Origin: Rhynchopus euleeides
Lineage: Eukaryota > Euglenozoa > Diplonemea > Diplonemida > Diplonemidae
Length of the DNA stretch: 64,000 nt
Reading direction: 5' to 3'
Assembly (NCBI GenBank): GCA_963210315.1
Contig: OY723299.1
Location: 744,001 to 808,000, forward strand
Positions within the stretch are counted from its first letter, which is position 1. Each line of letters begins with the position of its first letter. The position numbers and the translations under genes were made by a program. This document shows positions 1-9,894 of this stretch, piece by piece. The notes below the pieces were generated by a model, which did no database searches, was not told where the DNA came from, and saw only the letters and a list, made by a program, of their open reading frames with translations.

Positions 1-734
1 CGGAGTTGCCACCCCACCCCCTTCCCTCCCCTCCCGAGACCCTGGGGGATGCTTCTGCTCCGCAATCCGAAACGTCACCATCTCCGCCGCCCGCGCGGAG
101 GGCGACGTGAACCCCCTGCGGTGCGTCGGGGAGATGCCCTCATCACTGCTGAAAGCAGCTGCTCCAAAGAGAACGCCGTGCCTCTGCCGGTTGGGCACCA
201 CCGCCATCACGGGGGGGGGGGGGGAAGCCAGGGCTTCGGGAGGCAGGGCGAGGAGAGCGTGTGAGGAGAAGGGGGAGATGGGGTGGATTCGTCTTGTTTG
301 GAACAGAGATAGAGAGAGTGCAGTGTGGTGTGGTGCGTGTGTGTGTTACGGGAGAGGAGTCGAGGGGGGGGGGGGGGTGTGCCTCAAAGGGGGGGGAGGA
401 AGAGAGAGAGACAGGGAGGCAGTGATACAAAAGCAAATCCGGGGGAAAAAATCTATCACGGCCGCACCGCTCCGGAGGGAGTGGGTGTGGGTGTGCTTTG
501 CATGGGTGTCGATGTGTGTACGCGTGGGATCGGATCTGTCGTTTGGCAAAAGTTGGCAAAGTCGAAGGATCGAGTCGCTGGGGGGGGGGGGGGTGGGTGG
601 GTGGGGTGGGAAGGGTTGGAAGGGTGGGAGAGGCGCGGCACGCTGCCTGGCGGTGTGTATACGGTCTACGAAACCGAGAGGGGCTGAGGAATCCAAAACC
701 CTTCCTGCGAGTGGGGTGGAGGGTGTGATTGTGA
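1..734. other. intergenic, no gene seen
   Basis: G-rich, low-complexity DNA with several runs of ten or more G and purine-rich stretches. The open frames here are Gly/Arg-rich on one strand and Pro/His-rich on the other, as expected from composition alone. I see no recognisable gene, RNA or repeat apart from the homopolymer runs. Confidence 0.6.
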
Positions 735-751
735 TGTGTGTGTGTGTGTGG
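735..751. repeat. (TG)n microsatellite at the 3' end of LINE copy A
   Basis: Short (TG)n tract directly abutting the 3' end of the minus-strand LINE. Read on the element's strand it is (CA)n. The second copy of the same element also ends in (CA)n, and both copies have (CA)n at the 5' boundary too, so this is either the target microsatellite or the element's own tail. Confidence 0.85.
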
Positions 752-808
752 TGACCACGTTTTGTGTGGGGAGATCCTGCGCGGATCATTGCCCACCCCC
801 GCCCATTT

Positions 809-3800
809 CTACGTCACAGCGGAGGCCCCACTCGGGTTAGAGTGTGGGGCCAACTCAGTGCCACTCCGGGGAGGAGGGCGTGCAGCATAGCCGGCGTGGT
901 GTGCTTGGCAGCAATGTGGTAGTGTTTTGCCATCGCTGTAGCAGTCACCGCATCGGTCCATGCTGTGGCGTTTGCAGAAGCCCATAGTGACCGGGAGCCC
1001 GTCCCCCTCCTTGTGGTGGTTGCGGCAGCACACCTCCTCCGGGAGGCGCCGCTTCTGGCATGCCGAGCAACGGGGCTTCCAATGCAACTTGCAGGCAAGC
1101 ACCTTTGCGTTCCTCCTGGCACCAGGGGGAGCAGTTCGGGGGGCAGCGCCCCTCCGCTCCCATGGGCGCCCTACCCGGCTGTTGGCCTGCCGACCACGCG
1201 CCGCCCACTGCTGGGCCGATTGCTGCCAACCCTCAGGGTAGTGCGGCTGCGGAGCGAAGGTAGCGGCCCACGCCATTCCGCGATCATGGAACACTGTATC
1301 CGTCCGGCTGGGGGCTGGCACAGCCAGGTGCGCTTGGAGGCTGCGCATCACCGACTCAGTGGCAGGGTTCAGCTGGGCCCTCCTCGACAGGCCCGCCGCC
1401 ACAGATCCACCGATCGCCGTGAGGACTGTTGAGTTGGCAGCATGGCCGCAATGCCAGGGCCCAGTGCCTACTTTCGTCACCATGCTGCAGAGCCCCTTCA
1501 GCGAGGCAGCCTTCCCCAGGATACTGCTCTGGAACACCGTGAGGTCCTGCTGGAGCTGCTGCCGTGAGGCCCCCAGCCTTTCAGCCTCGTCCATCGCGGC
1601 GTTACTGAGGGCATCAGCATCTGTGTTGGATTCCCTCTTCACATGCTCGTATGTGAGAGTGAACCTCGGTTGGAGGTCCGCAGCTAGCCGGGACGTGCTG
1701 AGGAACAGAGGACGGAGGGCGGCATCCCGGCACAATGAGTCCCCTTGGAGCTGGCGCAGCACCACCTGGGAGTCGCCCCGCACTGTGACTGGGCCCTCAG
1801 GGGCATCACCCCTCTCGAGGAGGCGCAGACCTGCACGGAGCGCCTCGTACTCAGCAATGTTGTTGCTACGCACGTTCAGCAGCGGGAGTACTTTCTCTGA
1901 AACCTTGCAACCGTCTTGGTATAGCACCGCCCCTGCCCCCGCCACGGCGAAGGGGGTGCCATTGTCGCGCGCACCACCGTCAAAGTACAGGGTGAGCCCT
2001 GGGGCTGTGTCTGCAGGGATGCGCGAGCGGGCCTCCCTCGCGCCCTTCCTATTCGGGTCCACGTGGGCGGGGGGGCGGATGCGGCGCGTCACGGTGTCTG
2101 GGAGGGTAAGGCCAGTTGATAGCTCGAAGTCCACGGCCAGCTCCATCAGGGTCACAGTATGCTCACTCCCCTGCGGTCCCCACTTTAGGCCCCTTAGCCA
2201 GTCGCAGAGGGCCACCCACATGCCTGGGGGCCGCTTGCCCCACGTCTGCTTGACTTCGGAAGGCGCCAGTGCAGGGATGGAGGCACTCTCGGGGTTAGGG
2301 GTGCTCCACTCCCAGGGGTAGACGGTAGTACGGTGATGGCGCACAGAGCGGTCGAGCAGCCCGTCCTTCTCCTGTCGCGCCGCCAGGACTGCGATGAAGT
2401 AGCGGTGGAGCTGTGCCACGGTGGTGATCCTGTCCGCAAAGGACATGGGCAGCGGCTGCTCGTTCTCCGGGACGCTGTATCTGTAAATGGGCGCCACCCC
2501 GCACTGGGCCAGGCATGCCGGCCAGGCCGTCCGGTCCCTCGCTGCTATGGGGTGCTTCTGGCGGACTGGCTCCCATGCCGCGCAGTCCCACCACAGGTGT
2601 GATACCGTCTCCGGGGTCCCAGATGTGCAGTATCGGCACACCTCCCCCAGACCTGTGCGCCCACGAGCAGGCACCGCCCCTGCAACGACGGAGCGGAGGA
2701 GGCCTCGCTGGTACCCCGTGATTGCAGCGCCCTCTCCCTCCAGGACGCAACGTGTCACCCTCCCGTCAATGCCGTGCTCTGCTCCTTGGAAGTCGTCTCT
2801 GCGTTCGGCCAGCTTCTTCGCCGTTGCGTTACGCAGGGATTGGCGGAGGTCGTGTGCAAAGATAGCCCAGGCGCTCGGTGTTGCAGCAACAGGGCCGAAG
2901 GTGACATCGCGACCAGCTTCGTCAGTGTAAGCCAGGGTGGTCGCAGCACTCCAGCGCCATTCAATCCCCTGCAGGGCGGCCCAGAAAAGCGCGAAGGGGC
3001 CTGTCCCCTCAAGCCTCTCTCTACTCCCCCAGGCTGCCTCGGACAGCACCCTGCTGTGGCTCCACTTTTTGATCTGCTTGGCCCATGTGGTGATCTGCCG
3101 GTAGGGGGGGGCGACAGCGGGGTCCACCCGGTGCGCCTGATGGAGGACACACAGCACAATCTCCTGTGCTCTGCGAGGTGGGCCAGACCAGAGCGCGGCG
3201 ACGAAGAGGCCCCTCCATCGCCTGATGTCCTTGCTGTCCCAACGAGTTACGAGGGCATCGTAATATAGTCGAGCCCCTGCCGTCATCGCCGCCGCCTGCC
3301 CTTTCCATTGCACCGGCAGGGGCAGCGCTGAGGTTCTGCGGAGGTTCTGCTGCGCACCTTCCTTCCGGCGGGCGATGCGCTCGGACTGGGGCGCTGTGCG
3401 CCCTTCCCTGATCAGGCGCGCGTGTAGCATGGCCCCGAGACAGTCGAAGCTGTTGCGCTGCCGGAGGGGAGTGGCCTCGCCATCCCTTGCCCGGTACATA
3501 ATCCGGAGCGGCCCGGGGGATGTCGAGAAAACGTGAGACTTGATTTCTGCACAAATAGCCATCCCGGTGTCGTGGGAGAAACCCGCAGAGTCGTCTACAA
3601 CGTCTTGCAGGATCTCCGGGCTGGGGGCTGTGGCGTATACGTCGTCAACGAAAGACAGCGCCCTTGTGTCCTGCCGGTGCTCGACCATCCTCATCCACAC
3701 ACCCACCAGCACGTTAATCAGCACGACACTGATGGGGCAACCCTGCATGATGCCGTTAGTTGGCAGGAAGCCTTCCCCGATGGTGCCGCTCGCCCGGAAG

Positions 3801-6652
3801 TGCCGCTGCATCGTCCTGTACGCTGCTCGCAGGGTGCGCAGGACACGGGCGTCGAAACCGAGCTCCGCAGCCAGGCGGAAGGTGAGGTCGATTGGCACCG
3901 TGTCGAAGCACTTCTTGAAGTCGAGGGCGACTCCGTGCAGCGGTCGCCCTGTGAGGTGGGCTTCTTCAATACGTGCCGCCAGGTGCCAGATGAGGTCCTC
4001 CGCACCGTGGCCAGGCCGGCAGCCGTGCAGGTCTTCGGGCGCGATGATCTCCAACCACTTCAGTGCCGGTTTCACCCGGATAGCTGCCCACACTCTGTAC
4101 AGCACGGGGGTGATACTGATGGGGCGCTGCGACAGTGGCTCTCCTGAGCTGCCAGGCTTGGGGATGAGGCAGATCATGGCGTGCATCAGCTGCTCCGGCC
4201 ACTCGCCCGACCGTTCAACTTCGTTGAACACCTCCGCGAAGAGCCTGAGGAGTTCGTGCGGGAGTTGTCTCAGTTCGTGGACCCGCCAACCGTGCAGGCC
4301 CGGCGAGGTGGACGTGGACATCTTGGCCAAGGCCTTCCCAACGTCTTCTGCCGTGATGGTCTTGCACTCCATGTCAGCCACCTCGGGGAGAAAGCGGAGG
4401 TACTTTTGGCGGAAGGTGTCCCACCGGGGCTCTGGCGTCGTTGCGTACTTACGGAAGTACCCTCCCCACGCCGTGTCGCTCCTCAGCAGCTCGTCCGCCT
4501 CCTTGGGGCAGGCCGTGAAAGAGCCGTCTTCGCGCCGCATGAAGGTGGCTGGAGCGCAGAAGCGATCTGCGAGGTACGCGAACACCTGCCCTGCCTCGTA
4601 TGTCCAAGCTTTCTGCATCCTCGCCTTCCACGTGCGGATCCTCGCGTCGCGGAGCCTGTCGAACATGCCCCTCTGCGACCCCTCCAAGGCAATGAGGGCC
4701 TGCTCCAGGATCTCCAGGTCCGGCAACTGCGAGGTTGTGTTCGTCAGCGCTGCTTGCAGCCCCTGGGGGAGGCCCCCCTCCCTCAGGCGTTTCTTTGCGG
4801 CGTTCCAGGCGTGCTTCTCCCCATTCGTGAGGCCGTACGGTGCATCGGCTTGCAGTCGCTTGAGACCCTCTTGGACGAGGCATCGGAGGTTCCCCAACAG
4901 TCCGTCCTTCGCCCGGGTGTTCGTGTCACCGGCCCCCCGTGCAGAGGCGGGGTGGTGCTTGGTGGCCGCCCGCGACCACTGCATGTGGTAGCCCTCCGCT
5001 CTGCCTGTGTAGGCCGCTTCCTGCCTCTCCAGGTGGCCTACATGGACACGCTTTAGGAAACGCTCGCCGCAGGTGGAGGCTCGGTGGAGGAGCTGCGCGG
5101 CCGTTGCTCCGTGGCGCAGTTCCCCCTCTGCAAGCACGTCCTGCATTATCCCTCTCGCCGCAGCGTCTCCCAGCTTGGGCTTACCCGCAGGGAAAGGGGT
5201 GGGAAGAATGCAGATCTTTTTGGGGCGGCGGAAGGCAGTGAGGTCTAGGTCTACAAAAAGCGGGCAGTGCGTGGGTATGTCGTAGTCCCCCCGCTTCGCC
5301 ACCTCAACGCGACGCAGGGCCGGCGCTGCGCAGGAGTTCATCAGGCAGATGTCCAGCCGAGTGCCGTTCTCCGACGCCCAGCACGTGTTCTGCACGCTCT
5401 GTTGTGCGAGCTCCGCATGCGTCGTCGCCGCGTCGACCCAGCCGCCCACCCGGCACGCCTGGGACAGCGTGGCGCTGGTTTCCGGGTTGGTGTTGAGGTC
5501 CCCCATCAGTAGCACGGGCACCTGCCCCAACCCAGCTGCGAGGTCGAGCGTCTCTTGCAGGAGGGCTTCCCGCTGCTCACCCACTTCGGTCCCCGAGTGG
5601 CCGTACACGCTCAGGATATGAAGCGCCGTTTTCCCGTCTCCAATCGCTAGCACTACGTGCACCATGCGGGTACTGTCGTACAACTTCTGCTCCTGCGCGG
5701 TCTTCGGCTGCACCACTTGCGCGACAAGGCCCTCCTTCGCCATGACAGCCACACCTCCGGGCCTTGTTTGTTCGCGGCCGTTCGCGCCTGCGACCCTGGG
5801 CATGCCCTTGCCCCAGTGCATAGCCCAGCCGTGGGCTGCGAAGTAGCCGTTGTGCGTGCCCTTGCTCGGGTCCGGGACTCGGGTTTCCTGCAGGGCCACA
5901 ACATCCGCCTTCAGGCCCGCCACGTCGCCTAGGTGCGTCTGCAGTGACGTTACGTTCGCTGTCGCCAGCCTGATCACTCCCGGTGTTGTTAGTTGATATG
6001 CAGGATGCCGCAATCGCCGCGGGGGCGGTGACGCTGTGGACCCCTGGACGGGCGTAGGCACTCGCGTCCCGTCCGCTGTGGCCGGGGTGGGCATAGGAAG
6101 GGCTGCAGGGATGTCCCACTGGTTCGTCGGCGTCACAGCTAGCTCCCGGGCCAGGCTAAGGGGGAAACGGAGCACATCGTAGTGGAAGGGCCTCCACGTA
6201 AGGCCCAGCACCTTGGCTCCCTCCCCACACCGGGTCATGCATTGCTTGCTGTTGGAGGCGAGCAGCCACACCTGGGCATCCAGAACTTCTGCCGCAACCC
6301 GGAGGGTAGCCGCGTCTCCGTATGTCCCCGGGCGCGTCTGCTTCTCGACGTAGTCGTCGTAGGATGTAGGGGCCTGCGGGTCATCGTGGTCGGGCACGTA
6401 CGAGGCCCTGCGCTCTGCGTTTTGCCGCCTGGACGACGCCACCGCTGCACGCAACCCGCCTGCTGTCCACTCCGCGCACTGCTCTGCAAGGCCGGCGTAC
6501 TGGCAGTTGCCGTCCTTCGGCACTGGTACCCGGAGCGCCATCAGTCTCCTTGCAGCATGCGTCAACCACTGCTCGTCTTGCTCTATGGTGGAGGGGGAGT
6601 ACTCCTGTCCCCCCCCACGGAGGCGCCGGGGTTCTCCTGCCCCTGTCGCCAA
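809..6652 (-). CDS. LINE ORF2 polyprotein: OTU protease, APE endonuclease, RT, RNase H (copy A)
   Basis: About 1947 residues in one frame. The OTU-type cysteine protease has nucleophile Cys50 in DGNC and the partner His157 in FHYDV. An APE/EEP endonuclease follows from about 230 to 470 (motifs ATANVTS, LQET, MGDLNT). The reverse transcriptase has CLIPKPG, the motif-A Asp in ALDFKKCFD, NGIMQGCPIS and FVDD at 1001-1004. A C-x2-C-x9-H-x4-C knuckle comes next, then RNase H with its first Asp at 1558 (YFDGGA), EYEAL, RGDSQ and DADAL. Residues 1853-1920 form a Cys/His-rich tail. The frame is open back to the ORF1 stop. The first in-frame AUG is at 6541, just before the OTU nucleophile, and the 6652 start is a TTG, so ORF2 is made either from that AUG or by recoding of the ORF1 stop. 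All catalytic motifs are intact, so the copy looks capable of activity. Confidence 0.93.
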   Translation of the reverse strand: MATGAGEPRRLRGGGQEYSPSTIEQDEQWLTHAARRLMALRVPVPKDGNCQYAGLAEQCAEWTAGGLRAAVASSRRQNAERRASYVPDHDDPQAPTSYDDYVEKQTRPGTYGDAATLRVAAEVLDAQVWLLASNSKQCMTRCGEGAKVLGLTWRPFHYDVLRFPLSLARELAVTPTNQWDIPAALPMPTPATADGTRVPTPVQGSTASPPPRRLRHPAYQLTTPGVIRLATANVTSLQTHLGDVAGLKADVVALQETRVPDPSKGTHNGYFAAHGWAMHWGKGMPRVAGANGREQTRPGGVAVMAKEGLVAQVVQPKTAQEQKLYDSTRMVHVVLAIGDGKTALHILSVYGHSGTEVGEQREALLQETLDLAAGLGQVPVLLMGDLNTNPETSATLSQACRVGGWVDAATTHAELAQQSVQNTCWASENGTRLDICLMNSCAAPALRRVEVAKRGDYDIPTHCPLFVDLDLTAFRRPKKICILPTPFPAGKPKLGDAAARGIMQDVLAEGELRHGATAAQLLHRASTCGERFLKRVHVGHLERQEAAYTGRAEGYHMQWSRAATKHHPASARGAGDTNTRAKDGLLGNLRCLVQEGLKRLQADAPYGLTNGEKHAWNAAKKRLREGGLPQGLQAALTNTTSQLPDLEILEQALIALEGSQRGMFDRLRDARIRTWKARMQKAWTYEAGQVFAYLADRFCAPATFMRREDGSFTACPKEADELLRSDTAWGGYFRKYATTPEPRWDTFRQKYLRFLPEVADMECKTITAEDVGKALAKMSTSTSPGLHGWRVHELRQLPHELLRLFAEVFNEVERSGEWPEQLMHAMICLIPKPGSSGEPLSQRPISITPVLYRVWAAIRVKPALKWLEIIAPEDLHGCRPGHGAEDLIWHLAARIEEAHLTGRPLHGVALDFKKCFDTVPIDLTFRLAAELGFDARVLRTLRAAYRTMQRHFRASGTIGEGFLPTNGIMQGCPISVVLINVLVGVWMRMVEHRQDTRALSFVDDVYATAPSPEILQDVVDDSAGFSHDTGMAICAEIKSHVFSTSPGPLRIMYRARDGEATPLRQRNSFDCLGAMLHARLIREGRTAPQSERIARRKEGAQQNLRRTSALPLPVQWKGQAAAMTAGARLYYDALVTRWDSKDIRRWRGLFVAALWSGPPRRAQEIVLCVLHQAHRVDPAVAPPYRQITTWAKQIKKWSHSRVLSEAAWGSRERLEGTGPFALFWAALQGIEWRWSAATTLAYTDEAGRDVTFGPVAATPSAWAIFAHDLRQSLRNATAKKLAERRDDFQGAEHGIDGRVTRCVLEGEGAAITGYQRGLLRSVVAGAVPARGRTGLGEVCRYCTSGTPETVSHLWWDCAAWEPVRQKHPIAARDRTAWPACLAQCGVAPIYRYSVPENEQPLPMSFADRITTVAQLHRYFIAVLAARQEKDGLLDRSVRHHRTTVYPWEWSTPNPESASIPALAPSEVKQTWGKRPPGMWVALCDWLRGLKWGPQGSEHTVTLMELAVDFELSTGLTLPDTVTRRIRPPAHVDPNRKGAREARSRIPADTAPGLTLYFDGGARDNGTPFAVAGAGAVLYQDGCKVSEKVLPLLNVRSNNIAEYEALRAGLRLLERGDAPEGPVTVRGDSQVVLRQLQGDSLCRDAALRPLFLSTSRLAADLQPRFTLTYEHVKRESNTDADALSNAAMDEAERLGASRQQLQQDLTVFQSSILGKAASLKGLCSMVTKVGTGPWHCGHAANSTVLTAIGGSVAAGLSRRAQLNPATESVMRSLQAHLAVPAPSRTDTVFHDRGMAWAATFAPQPHYPEGWQQSAQQWAARGRQANSRVGRPWERRGAAPRTAPPGARRNAKVLACKLHWKPRCSACQKRRLPEEVCCRNHHKEGDGLPVTMGFCKRHSMDRCGDCYSDGKTLPHCCQAHHAGYAARPPPRSGTELAPHSNPSGASAVT

Positions 6653-6937
6653 ATCTACGGGGTCCCAGCACGGGGCCGTTGCCCGGGTATCTCCTGCCCG
6701 TACAGCGGCTCGGCTGGGTCTAGGTGGGGTTGGGGGTGATGTTGGGGTTGGGGTTCTACTTGGGGTGTGTGGAGGTGTTTGTATACGCCCCGAGACCTCC
6801 TGTTTCTCGGGGTGGGGTGCGGCTGGGGGCCCGACGGCGAACGTGATTTGTCCCCAGACGTGGTCGGCACCCCGGCCAGGGGGAACGTTAATCTCCTGCG
6901 CGGGTCCCCCCCGCTGGCCGGAGCGCCCGCCCCCCTA
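6653..6937 (-). other. in-frame ORF1 stop (TAG) and open linker to ORF2, copy A
   Basis: ORF1 ends with TAG at 6937-6935. The same frame stays open for about 94 codons without a stop until ORF2. The first bases after the stop are strongly G-rich (TAG followed by GGG GGC GGG). The layout is compatible with stop-codon readthrough giving an ORF1-ORF2 fusion, but reinitiation or an independent internal AUG start is also possible. I found no 2A motif in this linker. Confidence 0.6.
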
Positions 6938-9454
6938 TTCCTCATCCGGCTTCTGCGGGTAGGGGGTAAGGCGGTTGGAACGAGGCTTCAGGTACGCCGT
7001 GATGGAGGCCTGCCTGGTCCTCCCGTTCCTGCTGGCTCCCGGCACCCTACAGGGTGGGGCCTCATCCCCGCCAACTGCCGTGGGCGTCAGGGCTTCGAGG
7101 AGGGGTGGGGCCGGCGGGGCAGGCTGGGCAGGCGGCGCCGGTGCTGCCGGCGGCACTGCTGCTGGCTGCGCTGGGGTCGGGGCGGCGCTCGACGTTGTTG
7201 GTGCCCCGGGTGCCATAGGTGTCACGGGTTTACTGCTCGAATCACTGGGCGGGGCAGGGGCGGAGGAGTCAGAGGCGGCGGAGGTGGCAGAGGTGGTGGT
7301 GGTGGTGGTGGTGGTGCTGGGGGAGGAGCGGGCGGGTTTTGTGGGTGCTGGCAGGGCATCCGCAGCCGGCCCGGCCGTGGGCCCCGCCGGCGGTTTGCCC
7401 TTCGCCCCCTTGGACGCACCCAGCCCCTTTGTGGCAGCGCTCAGCTCCCGCCTCACGGAGATGAGCATCTCCTGGTGTTGCAGCTTGCGCTGCTCCTCCG
7501 CGTCGCGCACCCCCTCTAGCAGGCCCTGCCAGCTCTGCCCGAGCTCGCTGGCCTGCTGCGTCAGCTGGCGCTGCACCCTCTCGCCCTCCTCCTTCACTGC
7601 CTGTTGGAGGTCAGCTCGAAGGGTAGTGTCGAGCTGGGTTGCCTTCTCGGCAAGGGCCTTGAGCTGCTGGGCCCCGTGCCGCGCCATCTGCGCCTCGCAG
7701 GTCCCCCGCAGCTCCCCACACACCTCATCCAGGCGGCTCTGGAGGCGGGCCACCTGCTCCCCGGTCGCCCGCTCCGACTGCTGCTGGGCGGCCGTGGCGT
7801 CCTTGCGGTCAGCCTCGCAGGAGGCCCGCAGGTCGCGCACCGTGACCCCCAGGCGCTCCGTCTGCCGCCGCAGCTCGCCCACCGCGGCTTCCCCCTGCTG
7901 CGCCTCCCACGCCCTGCGGAGCTCCGCCACCGCCGCGTCCAGGCGCTGCTGCTCCTGCCCGCGCTGCGCCTCCAGGTCGGCCCTGACCGCGTCCACCTCC
8001 GCCTGGAGCTGCTGCGCCTGGTGGTGGGAGAGGGGCGTCTGCTCGCTCGCCTCCGCGGCTTGCAGGCTCAGCATGGCCTTGCAAGCGCCGCTGAGGCGCT
8101 CCTCAAGCGCCCGGTGCTTGAGGTCCCGCTGCGCGAGCTGGCCCTGCATGTCGGCCTCGAGGGCCTTGTGGCTGGCCTCCCAGCCCTTGCGCGACGCAGT
8201 CAGATCCGTCGCATGCGCGCGGCCTTGCCCCTCCAAGGCGGTGAGCCCAGCAGCCAGCTTCTGCAGATCCGTGCTCGCTGCTGCCTCACCCACCGCCTTG
8301 CCCAGCCCTCCGACATGCTCGCGGAGGCGGGAGACCGTCACGCCCATCGACTGCTGGTGCTTCGCGACCTCCAGGAGCTGGGCCTTGTGCTCCTTTAGTT
8401 CACGCTCCGTTTTCAGTGTGGACGTAGTGGCTGTAGTGGTGGGGGGTGTGGTGGTGGGGCGCTCCTGGAGGCTCTTCAGCAGGGCCCCTTGCGCCTGCAG
8501 CTGCTCCTCCTGGCGGCCGAGGCGGTCCCCCATGCGCTGCATCTGCAGCTCGTGCTGCTGGGCGTGGCTGTCCAGCCGGGCCTCGAGCAGCGCCACCTGC
8601 TCGGCGTGCTGCTCCCCCTGGCGGCGCAGGCGGTCTTCGAGCCACTGCTCTGACAGGCCCGGGTGCCCCTGCATCGCCTCCATCCGCTGCCCCAGCTCGC
8701 CCTGCCGTGCCTGCTGGGTCAGCAGCTGGGCCTCCAGCCGCTTGCGGTGGCCGTCCTGGTCCTGCAGGAGGCGGCGCAGGCCCTGCAGCTCGGCTTGACA
8801 AGCCGCGCCGTCGCCCTGCGTGGCGGAGTCGGCGGCGGCAGGTGCGGGGTCATGCCCGAGCTCCCGCAGGCGCCCGGCGAGCTTCTCCAGATCCTTCTGG
8901 AGCTGGGCAGCTCTCTGCTGTGCCTGCTGCGCCTGCTGCTTCGCCGCCGCTGCTGCTCCGCCACCACGCCCGGTCCGCCCAACCGTGCCGCTGGCCTGCG
9001 ACTTCGCAGACCTTCCCGCCTTCGCGGCCGTGGCGCGCTCCTCCTGGAGCCTGTCGCGGACGCTCTCATAGCGCCGCTTCAGGCAGAGCACCTCCTCGGC
9101 CTGCTTCTTCGCGGCCGCCTCCCTCTGCTTCTGCTCCTCGAGGAGCAGCGTGTCCGTCAGGACCACCTCCTTCCCGTTGACTACTAGAGTCCATGTGGGG
9201 GGGGTGCCGTGGGTGGGGGGTTGCTCGGCAGCGAGGACGGCGACGCCGCCCTCCAGGCTGTCCAGCGCCGCCTCCCACCGGAGGTGGTCGAGAATGGTGC
9301 GCACGTGGGCGGCACCATAGAGGGGGGGAAGGGGTTGGAGCTCGTATCTGCGAGGTTCCGTGAATTCGAGGGGGGGCAGGGGGGCGGCCTGTTGGCCACC
9401 GGCCTGGGAGCCGGTGTTCCCGGAGGAGACCCCGTGGAGGTCGGCCTGTGACAT
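6935..9454 (-). CDS. LINE ORF1 coiled-coil protein (copy A)
   Basis: 839 residues starting from an ATG 27 bases inside the element. Residues of about 100-680 are rich in Gln, Glu, Ala, Arg and Leu with heptad-like spacing, predicting a long coiled coil that probably multimerises on element RNA like other LINE ORF1 proteins. Residues of about 690-800 are a Pro/Ala/Ser/Thr-rich linker with poly-Thr, and the last 40 residues are basic. I see no CCHC zinc knuckle or RRM, so RNA binding would rely on basic patches. The long Ser/Arg-rich frame on the opposite strand is a compositional shadow. Assignment as ORF1 rests on position immediately upstream of, and in frame with, the RT-bearing ORF2, and on conservation in the second copy. 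Confidence 0.85.
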   Translation of the reverse strand: MSQADLHGVSSGNTGSQAGGQQAAPLPPLEFTEPRRYELQPLPPLYGAAHVRTILDHLRWEAALDSLEGGVAVLAAEQPPTHGTPPTWTLVVNGKEVVLTDTLLLEEQKQREAAAKKQAEEVLCLKRRYESVRDRLQEERATAAKAGRSAKSQASGTVGRTGRGGGAAAAAKQQAQQAQQRAAQLQKDLEKLAGRLRELGHDPAPAAADSATQGDGAACQAELQGLRRLLQDQDGHRKRLEAQLLTQQARQGELGQRMEAMQGHPGLSEQWLEDRLRRQGEQHAEQVALLEARLDSHAQQHELQMQRMGDRLGRQEEQLQAQGALLKSLQERPTTTPPTTTATTSTLKTERELKEHKAQLLEVAKHQQSMGVTVSRLREHVGGLGKAVGEAAASTDLQKLAAGLTALEGQGRAHATDLTASRKGWEASHKALEADMQGQLAQRDLKHRALEERLSGACKAMLSLQAAEASEQTPLSHHQAQQLQAEVDAVRADLEAQRGQEQQRLDAAVAELRRAWEAQQGEAAVGELRRQTERLGVTVRDLRASCEADRKDATAAQQQSERATGEQVARLQSRLDEVCGELRGTCEAQMARHGAQQLKALAEKATQLDTTLRADLQQAVKEEGERVQRQLTQQASELGQSWQGLLEGVRDAEEQRKLQHQEMLISVRRELSAATKGLGASKGAKGKPPAGPTAGPAADALPAPTKPARSSPSTTTTTTTTSATSAASDSSAPAPPSDSSSKPVTPMAPGAPTTSSAAPTPAQPAAVPPAAPAPPAQPAPPAPPLLEALTPTAVGGDEAPPCRVPGASRNGRTRQASITAYLKPRSNRLTPYPQKPDEE

Positions 9455-9480
9455 CCTGCCCGTGTATCCCTCTCTCCTCC

Positions 9481-9495
9481 TGTGTGTGTGTGTGT
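9481..9495. repeat. (TG)n microsatellite at the 5' end of LINE copy A
   Basis: (TG)n directly outside the 5' end of the minus-strand LINE, equivalent to (CA)n on the element strand. Copy B has (CA)n at the same boundary at 51974-51993. Beyond it the sequence is unrelated between the two copies, which marks the element edge. Confidence 0.85.
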
Positions 9496-9525
9496 AGGTT
9501 GGGAGGGCATGCCTCAGAGCGGTAT

Positions 9526-9894
9526 CACGGTGGCCTGGTCAGCTGACTGACCAGGTTTTGACCAGGTCCAAATCTGACCAGGTCATGACCAAATCTGACC
9601 TGGTCATGACCAGGTCATTTTCACCCATTTTAACCGGGGGGAACATGTTGAGTGGCCAAGCAGGGGGGACAATTCGCATATTCCGGACTCTCTCCGGCCG
9701 TTGTGGAAAGTATGAGTCAAAAGGGTTCAACCATACCCCGAGTCGAGAAAGAAGTCGAAGCTTGAATCATGTTGGGCACAAGGGGAAAATGGTCAAAATT
9801 GGCCCAAAATTACCAATAAAATATGCTGCAGTGCAGGGGGGTGGCGGGGGAGGGGAGGGTGGGGTCGGCGACGAAACTTGATGATCAGCAGCTT
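9526..9894 (+). repeat. left terminal inverted repeat
   Basis: About 369 bp matching the reverse complement of 11391-11769, with small differences mainly in the number of TGACCAGG-type units near the tip. The inner edge is at the sequence GATCAGCAGCTT. Confidence 0.9.

Larger units (their letters stand above)
752..9480 (-). mobile_element. full-length APE-type LINE, copy A, (CA)n-flanked
   Basis: Complete non-LTR retrotransposon of about 8.73 kb on the minus strand. It has a short 5' leader of about 26 bp, ORF1 (coiled coil), an in-frame TAG, ORF2 (OTU, endonuclease, RT, CCHC, RNase H, Cys/His tail), a 3' untranslated region of about 57 bp, then (CA)n. It lies inverted relative to an almost identical copy at 51994-60723: the two ORF2 proteins differ at one residue that I noticed (Gly versus Arg after the string IALE) and the ORF1 proteins also at one (Cys versus Arg before LKRR). 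This near-identity implies very recent transposition or a recent duplication. There are no LTRs. The 5' flank, 9496-9520, matches the spacer of the neighbouring tandem gene family (18455-18479), so the element appears to have landed in a family spacer. Confidence 0.95.

Noticed and set aside
3540..4991. 483-residue frame opposite LINE ORF2
   Set aside because: Antisense shadow of the RT region; the minus-strand frame carries every catalytic motif.
6975..8798. 607-residue open frame opposite LINE ORF1 (and its twin at 52676-54499)
   Set aside because: Ser/Arg/Cys-rich reading of the complementary strand of a coiled-coil gene; the Gln/Glu/Leu codon bias of ORF1 leaves it open. No family features, and it is present only as a mirror of ORF1.
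9521..9525. TA or TAT target-site duplication for the TIR element
   Set aside because: Left flank GGTAT and right flank TAGTGG share at most two or three bases in a way that depends on where the element end is placed; not convincing.
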